Shown here piece by piece: positions 30,932 through 42,291 of a stretch of DNA of 64,000 bases. Source of the DNA: Morella rubra (taxonomy: Eukaryota; Streptophyta; Magnoliopsida; Fagales; Myricaceae); the NCBI GenBank assembly GCA_003952965.2, contig CM025853.1, positions 1,320,645 through 1,384,644 of the forward strand. The letters run 5' to 3'. Made by a program: the position numbers and the translations under genes. How positions within the stretch are numbered: position 1 is the stretch's first letter; every line of letters starts with the position of its first letter. Under the pieces are notes generated by a model, which did not search any database, was not told the DNA's origin, and saw nothing but the letters and a program-made list of their open reading frames with translations.

Positions 30932-31140
30932 TATTTTTTTTTTTTGGGATATGTAAGTGTATTAATAAAAGTTCAAACGATACAAAAGAACCAAGCCTTT
31001 TGCACAAGTAGGGGAAAGCCACCAGCAGCCATAAAAAAAAAATTAGAAGAACTCTCTAATATGCCTAATAGCGAGAATAGAGTTCGTGGCCCCAGATGTT
31101 ATTAAAGGAAACCTTAACAGGTGAGGAGGAGATCCCTTTG
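30932..31140 (-). mobile_element. Possible LINE 3' end
   Basis: A poly-T run at 30932-30944 is followed by 'tgtaagtgtattaataaaag' and 'gagaatagagttcgtggccc'; on the minus strand this would be a 3' tail. It has no paralogue in the other tail modules, consistent with an insertion. No protein evidence, so the class is uncertain. Confidence 0.35.
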
Positions 31141-31440
31141 GAAAGATTTAGGTTATCTCTAACCAGGTTTTCAAATAAGTTTATCCAAAGATACGTTTTT
31201 AGATAAACTTATTGGACTAAAAAACTTGAGTTTTAAGAAAACTCTATATTTTCTAAGATTCTGAGCTACAGTTTAAATGTGCAACTAAATTCTAAAAACA
31301 TGTAATTTTCAGATAAAACAAGAATAACAGTGGGTTTGTGGTTATAAATTTTACAAGGCTAAAATTTCTATTTGAAAATTTCTGGAGGCCAAAAGGTTAT
31401 TCTTTTGTTAAATTTTTGTTTAAGGGCAAGGAGAAGGGGG
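31140..31440. other. AT-rich unique segment with a 12-bp perfect hairpin
   Basis: AATAAGTTTATC (31174-31185) and GATAAACTTATT (31202-31213) are perfect inverted repeats around a 16-base loop. The surrounding sequence has no copy in the window. It may be the core of a small DNA transposon. Confidence 0.35.
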
Positions 31441-31944
31441 GTGCAAAACTTCTGTTGCAGCTGCCTCCCTCCGCCACTGAAACACAACATGCCACCCTGT
31501 TGTGAGAACTTGGAAGGCAACAAGAAGGAGAATGAAGCAGAGAAGCATCCCATGCACATAAATTTTCATTGATTGGCATTGAAAAGGAGAAGGGAAATCA
31601 GGAACAAGGTTAATCCCCAATGTATTCATAAGACCACTGGGGCATCTGATTAATATACACAGAAACAAATTAGCAGTGAAGAGAACAAGACAGCAAAGTC
31701 CATACCTGAATAGCACCAAGCCATGGAACAAGCACGTTTGAATTCAACAATAAGGTTGAACCATTGCTGCATCAAAATAACTTAATACCCGCTGTTGCTC
31801 ATAGGAAATATCAACAAGGAAAGGTGACTATGGTTAAACAAATAACGGTCAAAATGATTGCACCAAAGAGATGGTTGTCTGACATTTTGTAGTATACCCA
31901 TTCCAGATATCAAGCAGAAACAAGAGAAGAAGTAAAAAGCTGTT

Positions 31945-32090
31945 AACTATCAATCCTTTCCAAGGTTCGGGGCATCTAGGAGCAGAAACTTCTGGTATTG
32001 CAGATGCAAGGGACAGCTCTGTGCCTCTGCAAGTTTAACGGGGAGAACCCTCACATGCAATGGATCATCATTGTCCTTCAATGCACTTAC
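31945..32090 (-). pseudogene. Exon X6 of gene G, donor lost
   Basis: The minus-strand frame is open from the TAG|GTAAGTGC acceptor (VSALKDNDDPLHVRVLPVKL, then AEAQSCPLHLQYQKF...), but the CAG|GTTTTT donor has been changed. A degraded exon W lies at about 31706-31790. Confidence 0.4.
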
Positions 32091-32319
32091 CTAAAACAAG
32101 CACAATACAACAAATTTGTATATGTTTATTCAAGATTCATATCTTTACTTACCCATAACCTCTCTCTCTATCTTGGTAAGTCAATCATTTATTGGAATAA
32201 AAAAAAGATACAAGTCAACTGCAAATATCAAGGAAGAAACATGCAACAAGAGCTCAAGAATCACCAGAAAATGAAAATAAGAAGTTGGATAAATGAGAAC
32301 AAACATATTAAGCATTTAC

Positions 32320-33166
32320 AAGTAGCCATTGTTCACTGTAGTGCACTGCATTGTTGTCAACATAAAGATCACTTATTTCTAAAAATTTAAGTTTTTTGAG
32401 GGTGCTATTTTCCTTCTTTTTTTTTTTTTATTGCTTAGGGGGCAATAGGTCTGCCTGATTTTGATACTGTTTTCTCAAAGAAAAAATCCATTAGCTTAGT
32501 TTTTACAAGTTTCGTCTGTAAAAGATACAAAAAAAAAAAAAAAAAGAACTGAAAAACAAAAGCCCCATTGGAAACTGACCTATACAATTGATACATAATC
32601 ACTGCTACAACTCTGAGTTTCACTGTTCAAAATTCCCAAAGGTATAAGAAACTGCAAACTGCGGACCAGTCGGATACATTTTGTCACCATCAATCATAAA
32701 TTACACAGCAGATAAGACATACGTTGCCAGATTACATTTTCCTCCATGGCAGCTTTCAAGAGAAAGGTGGTGCACAATAATTTGAATTATACACTTCAGC
32801 TCCCTGTGCGATTTGCCACCAGAACATGAGTCCTGCTGGTTGTCACTAAGTTTTAGTGCTTATTCATCAAAAAATGACAAAATGGCTAACTCCAGAAAGG
32901 AATAACATAGCTGACAAGCAACAGAAAATCTACATACAAGTGAATCAGATGATATTCTTGGGTCACTTGGTCACAAATATCATGGCATTGAGGTTATAAA
33001 AGGATTAGGATTTACGCTAGGTTAGGCTATCTGTCAGAGCTGGAAAATGCTGTCCTAGAAATCACCTAAAGTATGAATCAAATAATCTGCTAGTTGTCAG
33101 ACATAAAAGAATTTAGTATCAAGGTCAATCATTCACTTACTTGTCGTTGTCCTTCGGTACTGATAA
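32320..33166. repeat. Diverged tail module and spacer before NLR-B
   Basis: An older-looking version of the tail module, with two poly-T/A runs (32418-32429, 32529-32545), followed by 'ctggaaaatgctgtcctaga' sequence matching 9290-9420 and 29190-29330. No gene is supported. Confidence 0.5.
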
Positions 33167-33666
33167 AAGTTCAAACTGTACAAAGCTAAGAATGCCAGCC
33201 GGCTCCAGTTATAAAGTCAGAAGACTCTGTTTAAGAGAGAAACCTGCACAGGATTCAGACAATTCAATTCGAAGCGTATAACATCCATAAGGATAGTAGA
33301 TTGACCATAGAAAAGAAACCATAGGAATTCAAGATAGCATGGTGAAATGCAGACGTGCGAAACAAACCTGTCGGAATTTAGCATCCCCAGCTTTGTAGAC
33401 TCGACGGCAATTGCTAGTTATGGCATCCGAGAGACCGAATAGTCTCCTAAATAATGGAGCCAGAGGAAGATTGAAGGAGTGGCCAGAGCATTCTGTTTCA
33501 TTGAAGAATGGTTTTAAGCAAACGTTAAAAAGAAATGGTAAATCTTATTGACAAATTAATAGATAGTTGAGAAGAGAAAAACGAAAACAGAATACCTAAC
33601 AGTAAAAGCTGAATATACTTGGCCGCAGTCCATCTATGCAGGGAACTTGCTAGACGTTGAGCTCCT
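33167..33666. repeat. 3' flank of NLR-B, shared with NLR-A and NLR-C
   Basis: Counterpart of 11098-11570, with an extra piece at about 33290-33325. Conserved as DNA only. Confidence 0.65.
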
Positions 33667-36600
33667 TCAAATCACTTCATCATCAATCTTTATGCAGAGC
33701 ACGTGAGTGCTCCATTCTTTTCCCTTTTTCTTTTTCAACTGTTTCTCTAACGAAGGACATTCATTGATCTCTAGATATCTAAGGGAGACAGGCAGCCCCT
33801 CTTCTGGCAGGAACTTGAACTTAGGGCAGCGAAATATTCAAATATCTAAGGGAGGTGAGGTGTCGAAGGCCCTTGTTGTCCAGAGATTCCATACTTGGAA
33901 AATCAGAGATGGTAAGACGGGTCAGACTGTTAGGCAGCAACCACGCCTCTGGAAAGGACTTCACATCTTCTGATTTGCCTCCGATTTCCAATTTCAAGAG
34001 AGGGGAGATTTTCCAAACCCCATCCCATCCTGCTGGCAACGAGTTTGTCACAATTGGTGATGGAGATTTCAATCAGAGTAGGAGGCAAGCCCCCTTCAGG
34101 AAAGGACTCAATTTCTGGACAATCTCTTATCTCAAATACTTCAGAGAGGGAAGCAGTATGTGCATCTTTTCCGGTAGTGACCTCAGACTCGTACAATTGA
34201 AGATGTAAAAACTTGTAAGATTGGTGGCACGCAATCCTCCGTTGGGAAAGGACACAAAATTAGGGCAACCTTGGATTTCTATCCACGTGGCCACTAAATC
34301 GTGTTCATTTTGTGGTTCGAGAGACTCCAGATTCCTACATTCCTTGATTTAGATATTAATCTTTGAGATGAAGTTTAATGGAAGGGACCTGAGGGAATCA
34401 CAACTGTTTTCAACTCCAACTTTGAAGGGATGGAAAGCTGAAGTGCATTGGGAGCTCTAACTTCGACAGTTTGAGATGAAAGAGTAGATAAAGACAGCCG
34501 TTGGAGTCGATTATTCCCTCCGGTAGGGACTCCAGTGCATCATAACCTTCAATTGAGAGGTGCTGCAATCCAGCTGGCAATTCCTGTAACGGAACGCCGT
34601 TACAATTTCTTAGATGCAATCCACGTAGATCAGGAGCCCTAGGGATTGAAGCCACCAGCCGCGGACAATTTTAATCCTTAAGAAGGAAGATGGATGGGCA
34701 AAGCTGCGTTAGCTTGGGACAATCAGAATCCAAAGCTTTCAAGATTAGAAAAAAAGGCTCCATTCTTCAGCACCGAAACTTGCGATCCATTTCTCCCACC
34801 CGGCATATTCCTAAACAGGAGAGATTTCAAGGCTCCAAATGGCTTTATTGAAGAACAACACTAGTGCCATAGAACTCGGGGCCCACTGTAACAATTCCAT
34901 CAAGGCCAGAAATTTCTAGACGTTCCAGAGAGGGTAGCTGCCCAATTGGTGGCAACACGCGACAAGATTTACAATTGGATAGAGTGAGAGACGTCATTTT
35001 AGAGAATGAAGATCGTCCGACCCAATCTGGAAAACTGCTACCGCTATAGCAGCTGATAGCCAGCTCTTTTAAGTTTGTATGAGGCTCGAGACTGTTCAAT
35101 ACCCCGACGCTTTGACTTTCGACAATATTACCATCAGCGGTCCATCCAAGTCCAAGCGCTCAAGGTACTTGATATTCTTTAAGCTTGCATCCAGAGCATC
35201 TGCAGCAGATACAACATTTTGGAGCTCCGAGATAGAAAGGCTTCCCCTGAGATTTGCAAGTTTCCCCAACTCTCCAACACTTGAGCCACCATGTTTGCTG
35301 ACGACGAACTTCGACAAAGTCTGGAGATTTCTTAGTTTACCCAATTCAATTGGCATCTCCTTGATGGGAGTTCCAAGATAAAGATGACCCAAATTAACGA
35401 GTTTATGCATCTCTCTTGGCAATACAGCGAGATATTTACACCTTGATAAATTCAGTGTTTGTAAATTGCACAACTCACATACGGAATCCGGCAGCTTTCT
35501 AATTGAAGTTCAGAAAGGTCCAAATACCGTAGATGTTTCATTTTGCCAATTGAATCAGGCAATTTGGTGAGAATTTACACTTTGATAATTCAGTGTTTGT
35601 AAATTGGTTCACATCGGAATCGGGCAGCTTTCTAATTGAAGTTTTAGAAAGGTTCAAATACCGTAGATGTTTCATTTAATTGAATTAGGCAGTTCCGTCA
35701 CATTTTCATAGCCACAAGGACAACACTCGCAAGCATCTTAACATTGGCAATAAATCATGCGTCAGCTCTTTACTTAAGATCTGGCCATAACCATTTAGTG
35801 CGAGGAATGTGCGCAACCCCTTAGCATTGTAAAGCGTCTCAAACTTCTTCACATCATCAAAGCTTTTCTTGAAAGTGGAAAAGTGGCGAGCCTTGTTTCC
35901 AATTTCATGGTAATTGTCACCTTTCAGCCTAAAGACGAATTCTCCAGATACAAGTCTTGCCAAGTCATTCACAAGATCGTGCATTACAAAACTATTCTCA
36001 TCATAACCTGATTGTTGGAACAACGATCTTGCTACTAGATCACGAAAATAATCATCACCAACTTGTTCCAATGTTTTGTCTTTATATTGTTGCAAGAAAC
36101 CTTCTGCCATCCATAACAAAATTAACTCCTCCTTTCTAAATCATAATCTTGTGGGAATATGGAACAATAAGCAAAGCACTGTTTTAGATGGGATGGCAAG
36201 TATTGATAACTTAGTCTTAAAGCCGGAATAACCTGATCAGTTTGCAAATCCCATAATTCACTCTTCAAGATCTTATCCCATTCATTAATATCTAGTTTAG
36301 ACCATAGGAGAGACCCAATTGTCTTAGCTGCTAAAGGTAGACCATTGCACTTCTTTACAATTTCTCTACCTATTGCTTCTAGTTCTGGATATGCCCCCAA
36401 CTCATCATCACGAAATGCATGTTTTGCAAATAATGACCAGCAATCTTCTTCTGGTAATTGCTTTAGGGGATAAGTTATAGTACTGCGCATGACTGATGCA
36501 ACATGAATCCCCCTTGTGGTTGCGATGATCCTACTCCCTTGTGCTCCATATCTAAAGGGATTGTTAAGATCTCCCAATCAACATAATTCTCATTCCAAAC

Positions 36601-37442
36601 GTCATCTAAAACGATGAGATATTTTTTTCCCATTATATTCTCTTTCAATGCAACTTGAAGGCAATCTAGATCCTTCCTATCATCACCCGGAGTTGACGAA
36701 CCTACTTTCTCCAGAATTGTTTTTGTTATCTTCAACACGTCAAACTCATTTGAAACACAAACCCATGCTTTAAGGTCAAAATGCTCTTTCACCCGGTTGT
36801 CATCATATACAAGCTGAGCAAGGGTGGTCTTGCCCAGACCTCCCATGCCGACAATACTAATCACACACAACCCCCCGACACTTTCTTCATCTGAGAGCAA
36901 CGACTTAATTATTGCCTCCTTATCGTCAATCCTACCAAAAATGCTAGATTCATCAAACAAAGAAGTCGTGGGCAATCTTTCTGATGACTTCTCTCCAACA
37001 CCTTCTTTAGACCAATAACATCCTTTTGCTTTGCTAAATATTCCAGTCTCTCCAGTACCTCTTTTATCTTTGGTTCAATCTTCTTGGCAAAAGGATGAAG
37101 TGAAGTTGAGATGGATTTGCGTACCTTACTGGCAGTAGTTTGGTATTCAGCATCCAGCTTGGATCGCAAGGCTTCAGTATCAATCTCGTCCAAGATGTCC
37201 TCCGCATCATAAACGGCATCTTTCAGCTCATCAAGCCATGTTTTCACCGTAGGACTTTTGACTTGCTTTTCCTCCGCATCTTCGAGCACTCCATTCACGG
37301 ACAGCAATGCTATCTTCATTTTCTTTAAGAGACCATCGTCCAGCTTCCTTCGTCGAAAGAAGTCAACGAACTCGCCTGACGCCACTTTTTCGAAAAACGC
37401 CTGGAGCAAGGGAGAGAGAAATAGGGTAGCAATCTCAGCCAT
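33667..37442 (-). pseudogene. NLR-B: CC-NB-ARC-LRR gene with many small frameshifts
   Basis: The start ATG at 37442 (MAEIATLF) and the stop at 33667 correspond to NLR-A. The CC is intact to about 37010, where one T is missing in CTTCTTTTAG. The NB-ARC reads on in the next frame with P-loop GMGGLGKTT and kinase 2 LIVLDDVW; one base is lost near 36558, then GSRIIATTR, GLPLA and CFAYCSIFPQDY follow; another base is lost near 36146. The part from 36119 to 35706 is open and holds MLWMAEGFLQQ and MHDLVNDLA, the hinge that NLR-A has lost. The LRR region is cut by more indels (around 35690, 35140, 34840, 34670, 34380 and 34130). Substitutions relative to NLR-A are few compared with indels. Confidence 0.85.
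35706..36119 (-). CDS. NLR-B ARC2/MHD segment, best preserved copy of the hinge
   Basis: 137 open codons: MLWMAEGFLQQ, FRDLVARSLFQQ, MHDLVNDLARLVSGEFVF, then RHFSTFKKSFDDVKK and the first LRR lead-in (MLRCLRVLSL). The MHD motif controls the ADP/ATP switch in NLRs. It is a segment of NLR-B, not a separate gene, listed because it supplies the part missing from NLR-A. Confidence 0.7.
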   Translation of the reverse strand: MLWMAEGFLQQYKDKTLEQVGDDYFRDLVARSLFQQSGYDENSFVMHDLVNDLARLVSGEFVFRLKGDNYHEIGNKARHFSTFKKSFDDVKKFETLYNAKGLRTFLALNGYGQILSKELTHDLLPMLRCLRVLSLWL

Positions 37443-40140
37443 TGTTTCTGCTTTGCAATGGAAGAAAACCGGTTGAAGGTGATCGCAAAGAAATGATCAA
37501 ACAGCAAGCTCTGTTTTGCTTTTACACTAAAGAAACTGATCTACTGGGTTATATGAAAACTGCCTTGTCGGTAGTGATGGACCTACACCGGTCAGGAAAG
37601 GACGCGTAGTGTGAGTGGACTAAAGCATCTTTCATGCTTTGTGATATGATTGGAGGAATCTTAACTTTATTTTGTTGATTAGCTCCCTGCTCATTGAATG
37701 TGGCCAAATGTTCTGGACCCTCACCACGTGAGGATGCTTCTTTTAACAGAGATGCAAATTTGATGAACACCTACCCTTCATTCTCAAATGGCAGAAATCC
37801 CTAGAAGCAAACGTTAAGCATATTGGTGCCTGAACAAGACAGTTTTTTGTGCAAAAGAGGTGTGTGGGAGCAAGGCCTAATTAGTTCTTGGCTCTGGCTC
37901 ATCTTTCATCCTCTGTTCTGGAGACAGAAAAGATGGAGTGGACTGTGGACCGTGGTGGAGTTGGACAGTAACGTGGTTTTTCTTTTTCTTTTTTATAATT
38001 ATGTAACGTGGTTCGTTGGTTAGATCTCTACTCATTCAATGTGACTGGAATACGCGGAAAGATGAAAGCATTGAAAGGAACCGAATGATGAAGAAGTAGT
38101 GTACTGGTTCATAGCTCTCTGCTTTTTTTACTTCTTGCAGCCTAGCAGAGTACTATCGCTCGTTCAAACAATTACGAACATGTAATCCTGATCTCATGCG
38201 ATGCATAGGAACTTATGCTGCGTGCCTTCTGATCATATTTCAACGGTAAAATAGCATGATAAAAGGTTATGTTTTGTGTATGCAAATGTGAAAGGAAAAG
38301 GGTATTAACAATTTGAGACCCTATATTAAAAAAAGATAAATATAATTTACACCTTTTAATTATAGAAATCTTAATACTTTATCAATCAAATTATGTTTAT
38401 TTTTATAGCATTGTACTCGTTGACTATTAATTGCGGATAATTTGTACCCTTAATTCGTTAAATTTTTTTTGTCAACTTAAATTGATTTTTTAACCTCTAT
38501 AACTAGTAGCTGTAAAAAAAATTATAGAGGTATAATTGTTATTTGACATGTAAAAAAATTTATTTTCTATTCAAATTGGCCGAAAAACTATAGAAACTGC
38601 TTCGTCGGTAGTGATGGACCTACACAGCTAAACGACGTTTAACATAAATTATTGAGAGCCATCTATCATTCCATGAAACAAAGACGTCAAGTGGGATTTT
38701 TTTTTTTTATACGAGCTTGACTTCCTATAACATGGGTTTTAAATGTCATTCTTCATTATTGGACATGTCACTCCCATCATTAATTAGTCGTGAAAATTAC
38801 GAACACTAATTCAATCGGTGCATACAAATATATAATGGGAGTTGGTGGGTTTGATCTTATTCCCAAACTAATATTGCAGCATAATACTTTTCAGCATATG
38901 TCTACTTAAGTTACTTATAACTCCATTTGAAAATTGTAATTTGGAATCCTTAAAGCTCATTTGCACTGGTTAATTAGATATATCAAACATGTCATTCTTC
39001 ATTATTGGAATGTCACCCCATCATTAATTAGTCGTGAAAATTCACGTAATCCCGACGTCAATCGGTGCATACAAATATATAATGGGAGTTAGTAGGTTCT
39101 GATCTTATTCTAAATTGCAGCATAATACTTTCAGAAGTTACCTTCATTTGAAAATTGTAATTTGGCATCCTTAAAGCTCAACTGGTCGATATATCAAGCT
39201 ACATCAAAGCAGGCTGCTAAGTCTTTTGTAAAGGTCCCCGTGCAACGGAGCTCGGATATTTTCTTAAAGTGCCAACAACGATGTCCTACTCTTCATTCTC
39301 AAATGGCAGAATTCCCTAAAAGCAAACGTGAAGCATGGTGAACAAGACAGTTTTTGTGCAAAAGAGCTGTGTGGGAGCAAGGCCTAATTAGTTCTTGGCT
39401 CTGGCTTAACCTCAGCTCTTGTTGAACTTTAGAGCTATAATGCTTAGCGCAAACTAGCTCTTTCTCTGAGTAATATATATATTAATTTCGAGGTTTTTGA
39501 ATGAGGTATTCAGAATAGATTCTACTCCTTGTGCTGCGTTTTCTGCTATCAATGAAATTCGCTTTAAAAACACACACAAACTTTTTTTTTTTTTTGTTAA
39601 ACCACCAATCTTATATATTGAAAGAAACAGATACAACGAAAGCAAAGACCAAAACCACAAACCACACGAAGAGATGCAGACTGACAGATGCAACATATTC
39701 TTTCAGCATATGCCTACTTAAGTTCCTAAAGCTAAAGCATCTTCTTGCTTAACTCTATTTCTTGATTAGCTCCCTGCTCATCGGAATGTGGCCAAATGTT
39801 GTGGACCCTCACCACGTGAGGATGCTTCTTTTAACTTAAAAGAGATGCAAATTATGATGGACAACTAGTCTTTGTGCAATTTAGAAAAAAAAAAAAAAAC
39901 TAGTCTTTGTGCAAAAGAGCTGTGTGGGGAGCAAGGCCTTGGTTCATGGGTCTGGCTCAAGCTCAGCACAAGCTTTCTCCGAGGAGTATCTGCCATTTAA
40001 TATTTTTTTTCAATCATCTGCAAAATTTAATATATATATGTTTACTCATAATAATGTTTCTGTTTTTAGTTCCCCTATTATCCTAAGTGGATATGGAAAA
40101 GATGGGGCGGAGAAGTTTCTTTTTCTTTCTTTCTTTTAAA
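37443..40140. repeat. Upstream flank of NLR-B
   Basis: 37745-38605 is nearly identical to 15530-16385 upstream of NLR-A. From 38640 to 39240 two internal copies of 'ccatcattaattagtcgtga' sequence show further local duplication. A poly-T-headed fragment (39580-39690) resembles a retroelement end. The frame at 39909-40139 is not supported as a gene. Confidence 0.6.
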
Positions 40141-40149
40141 TTGTGTAGG

Positions 40150-40534
40150 AGTTGGTGGGCTGATTTCTAAACTTCTGGAGATGACAAAATGTGAATGGAC
40201 AGAGGAACATACGCGGAAAGATGAAAGGAACGGAATCATGAAAAAGAAGCGTGTACTGGTCCACAGCTCTGTGCTTTTTGGTCCATAGCTCTCTGCTTTT
40301 CGACGTCTTCCAGCCTACCAAAGTTCACGTCCTCACCACTGGACAGAACCATTCAACCATCCTTATACGTCTCTGTAGAATGGCTTTTCTCCAGAGAATT
40401 ATCGCTCCTTCAAACAATTACCAACATGTGAACCTGATCTCAAGCGATGCATAGGAAGTTGTGCTGTGTGGCTAGCTTCTGATCATGTTTCAACATTTTG
40501 TGTGTATGCAAATGTGCAAGGGATTGAGACCCCA
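40150..40534. repeat. Flank-type repeat, copy near the R4 relic
   Basis: Counterpart of 17480-17705 and 300-640. Followed by an AT microsatellite and the M1 MITE. Confidence 0.55.
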
Positions 40535-40537
40535 TTA

Positions 40538-40572
<35 letters not shown>
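40535..40572. repeat. (AT)n microsatellite
   Basis: About 16 AT units between 40540 and 40571, within the M1 MITE border region. A shorter version is at 17946-17966. Confidence 0.9.
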
Positions 40573-40574
<2 letters not shown>

Positions 40575-41205
40575 ACACTTTTTAACTATAGAAATTTTAA
40601 TTCTTTACCATTCAAATTATTATTTTTATTACATTACAGCCACCTATTATTATTTTCAGATAATTTGCACCATTAATTTGTTAAATTTTTTTTGACAATT
40701 TAAATTGATTTTTTTGCCTCTTAATTTTACCCCTTGATGATGTTAAGAATCGCCGCCGAGCTGGAGTGACCAATCCTACAAGAATCACTGAGGGGGATGG
40801 CTTCAGATTAAGTTTCTGATGCCAAAGTCAGATTACAGAAAAGTGTTTCGAGAATGAAATTTAGTATGGGTTTTAGGAGCGTCATACCTTGTTTTCATAT
40901 GGGTTTAAGAGCCATACCTCAATTGGGAGTCTGAGTCGTAGAGTTCCATCAAGAGAGGGAAAAGGTCTGCCGAATATTTAGGACCCTTTGCTTATCGGAT
41001 GCTTGGTTGGGAGTCTGCGGTCTCAAGGACTCTTAAGTCGGGTAGTCGGGTGATGGTGTTCGTACTAACCAAGGCCAAGGGTGGTCAAATCTAATAGGAC
41101 CTGGTATTTTATGGCCAATCACCTTCATAAAAGCATAGCTGTTCAAAAAATTATAGAGATAAAATTGTTATTTAACATGTAAAAAAATTATTTTCAGAAA
41201 TTGTA
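40555..41205. mobile_element. M1 MITE interrupted by a nested insertion of about 400 bp
   Basis: M1 sequence is present at 40555-40728 and resumes at about 41125-41205. The interposed 40729-41124 has different composition (higher GC, 'tcgccgccgagctggagtga', 'agtttctgatgccaaagtca') and resembles a fragment of a retrotransposon LTR, but I see no clear ends. The copy at 17965-18205 lacks it. Confidence 0.45.
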
Positions 41206-41505
41206 AAAAAGCACCTCATATCCAAGTCGCGTAAAATTTTTTCAAGTTTTCCCCCTCCAGATATCCTGCATTCGTACCAACAAAAGGCCATGGAGATGTG
41301 AGAACTTCCATCAAAAGTGCACCATCGAAATTTTGAGGGCTTATCTACGGTTTGCTGGCTTTGACATCTGGCTTCTTGTAGAAGCAGAGTTGCTACTCTT
41401 GATAGACATTTCCTCAAGTTTAGCAACAAGCACATGTGGTCGGTCCACAGGAGAGCAGCCTAAATCCGAGGATGAAGGGCTAGCTATCCAGGTCATATAG
41501 GAGAT
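41205..41505 (-). pseudogene. Coiled-coil gene relic R4, Ser-rich exon region
   Basis: Minus-strand fragments as in R1, including ATLLLQEARCQSQQ and CTFDGSSHISMAFCWYEC readings in the alternative frame. It shares the MITE junction with R1 at 18205. Confidence 0.5.
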
Positions 41506-41888
41506 TATCTGTTATAGTTTTAGTAATAAATTCAGAACAAAACGACCAACTTCTTTGGGAAATTACACATGATCACCAACTTCCTTCAGAAATTACAAGG
41601 GAACTCTTCAATGAGAAATCATAACCCTGCATATTAATAGAAGGATCGTAGAGTTATGGCCTCTGCTCTTTTTCTAAAATGTACAAATTTTCCACTTTGA
41701 AATTCAGGTGTCAACACACACATTTCCTTTCTGGATTATTTAATTTAATGTAGAAGGCTACTGGCTAAGGTGAATTAGATCATTACAGAGTAACAGCAAG
41801 AAAGGGAACGATTAAAGTTGGGGGCCGGTGTTGCAAAGATTGCTTTTTCTTCTGTTCGATCACTAGATCCCTGCAACCTGCTTCTTAC

Positions 41889-41978
41889 CTTTTGTTCTAG
41901 GACAACCATGTCTTTCTTTAGTTTTGTAATTATCGTGTTCTTCCTTCGTATAATGTCTTCCAACTCTGCAATCCTCTG
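41889..41978 (-). pseudogene. Coiled-coil gene exon beta, relic R4
   Basis: 90 nt, QRIAELEDIIRRKNTIITKL and on to MVVLEQK, open, with donor AAG|GTAAG at 41889/41888. The acceptor region TAG-CAG is a NAGNAG site, so the exon may also start three bases later at AGG. Confidence 0.6.
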
Positions 41979-42052
41979 CTACAAGGGAAATAGATTAGTT
42001 TTTCAAAACTTGGTAAGGACAAAATGAAAAGGGAATACAACGGAAAAATTGC

Positions 42053-42169
42053 CTTCAAACCAGCAACATCAGATGAATGGAGTAAGGTGGTCAGCTCTTT
42101 TATGGTGACCTCCTTATCTTCACAGTCCCTCACAGTCCCAACGTCTTGTTCTATGGCTAAAGTGTTCAT
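42053..42169 (-). pseudogene. Coiled-coil gene exon alpha, relic R4, most complete copy
   Basis: Acceptor TTTTCCTCAG|ATGAAC at 42170/42169, 39 open codons (MNTLAIEQDVGTVRDCED, then KEVTIKELTTLLHSSDVAGLK). The donor reads AAG|GC here, while R2 and R5 have AAG|GT. About 120 bp further upstream, block S begins. Exon beta joins in phase. Confidence 0.6.
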
Positions 42170-42291
42170 CTGAGGAAAAAATAAACTATAAACAGATAAG
42201 ATTATCGTCAACCATCCTAAAATTAACACTTATCCAACTACACAACTGCAAAATGTTGTGTCCTGCTCCTAACTTCTCTTTCAGAAGTTTC

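Noticed and set aside
40729..41124. Calling the insertion a complete solo LTR
   Set aside because: No TG...CA termini and no target duplication could be defined.
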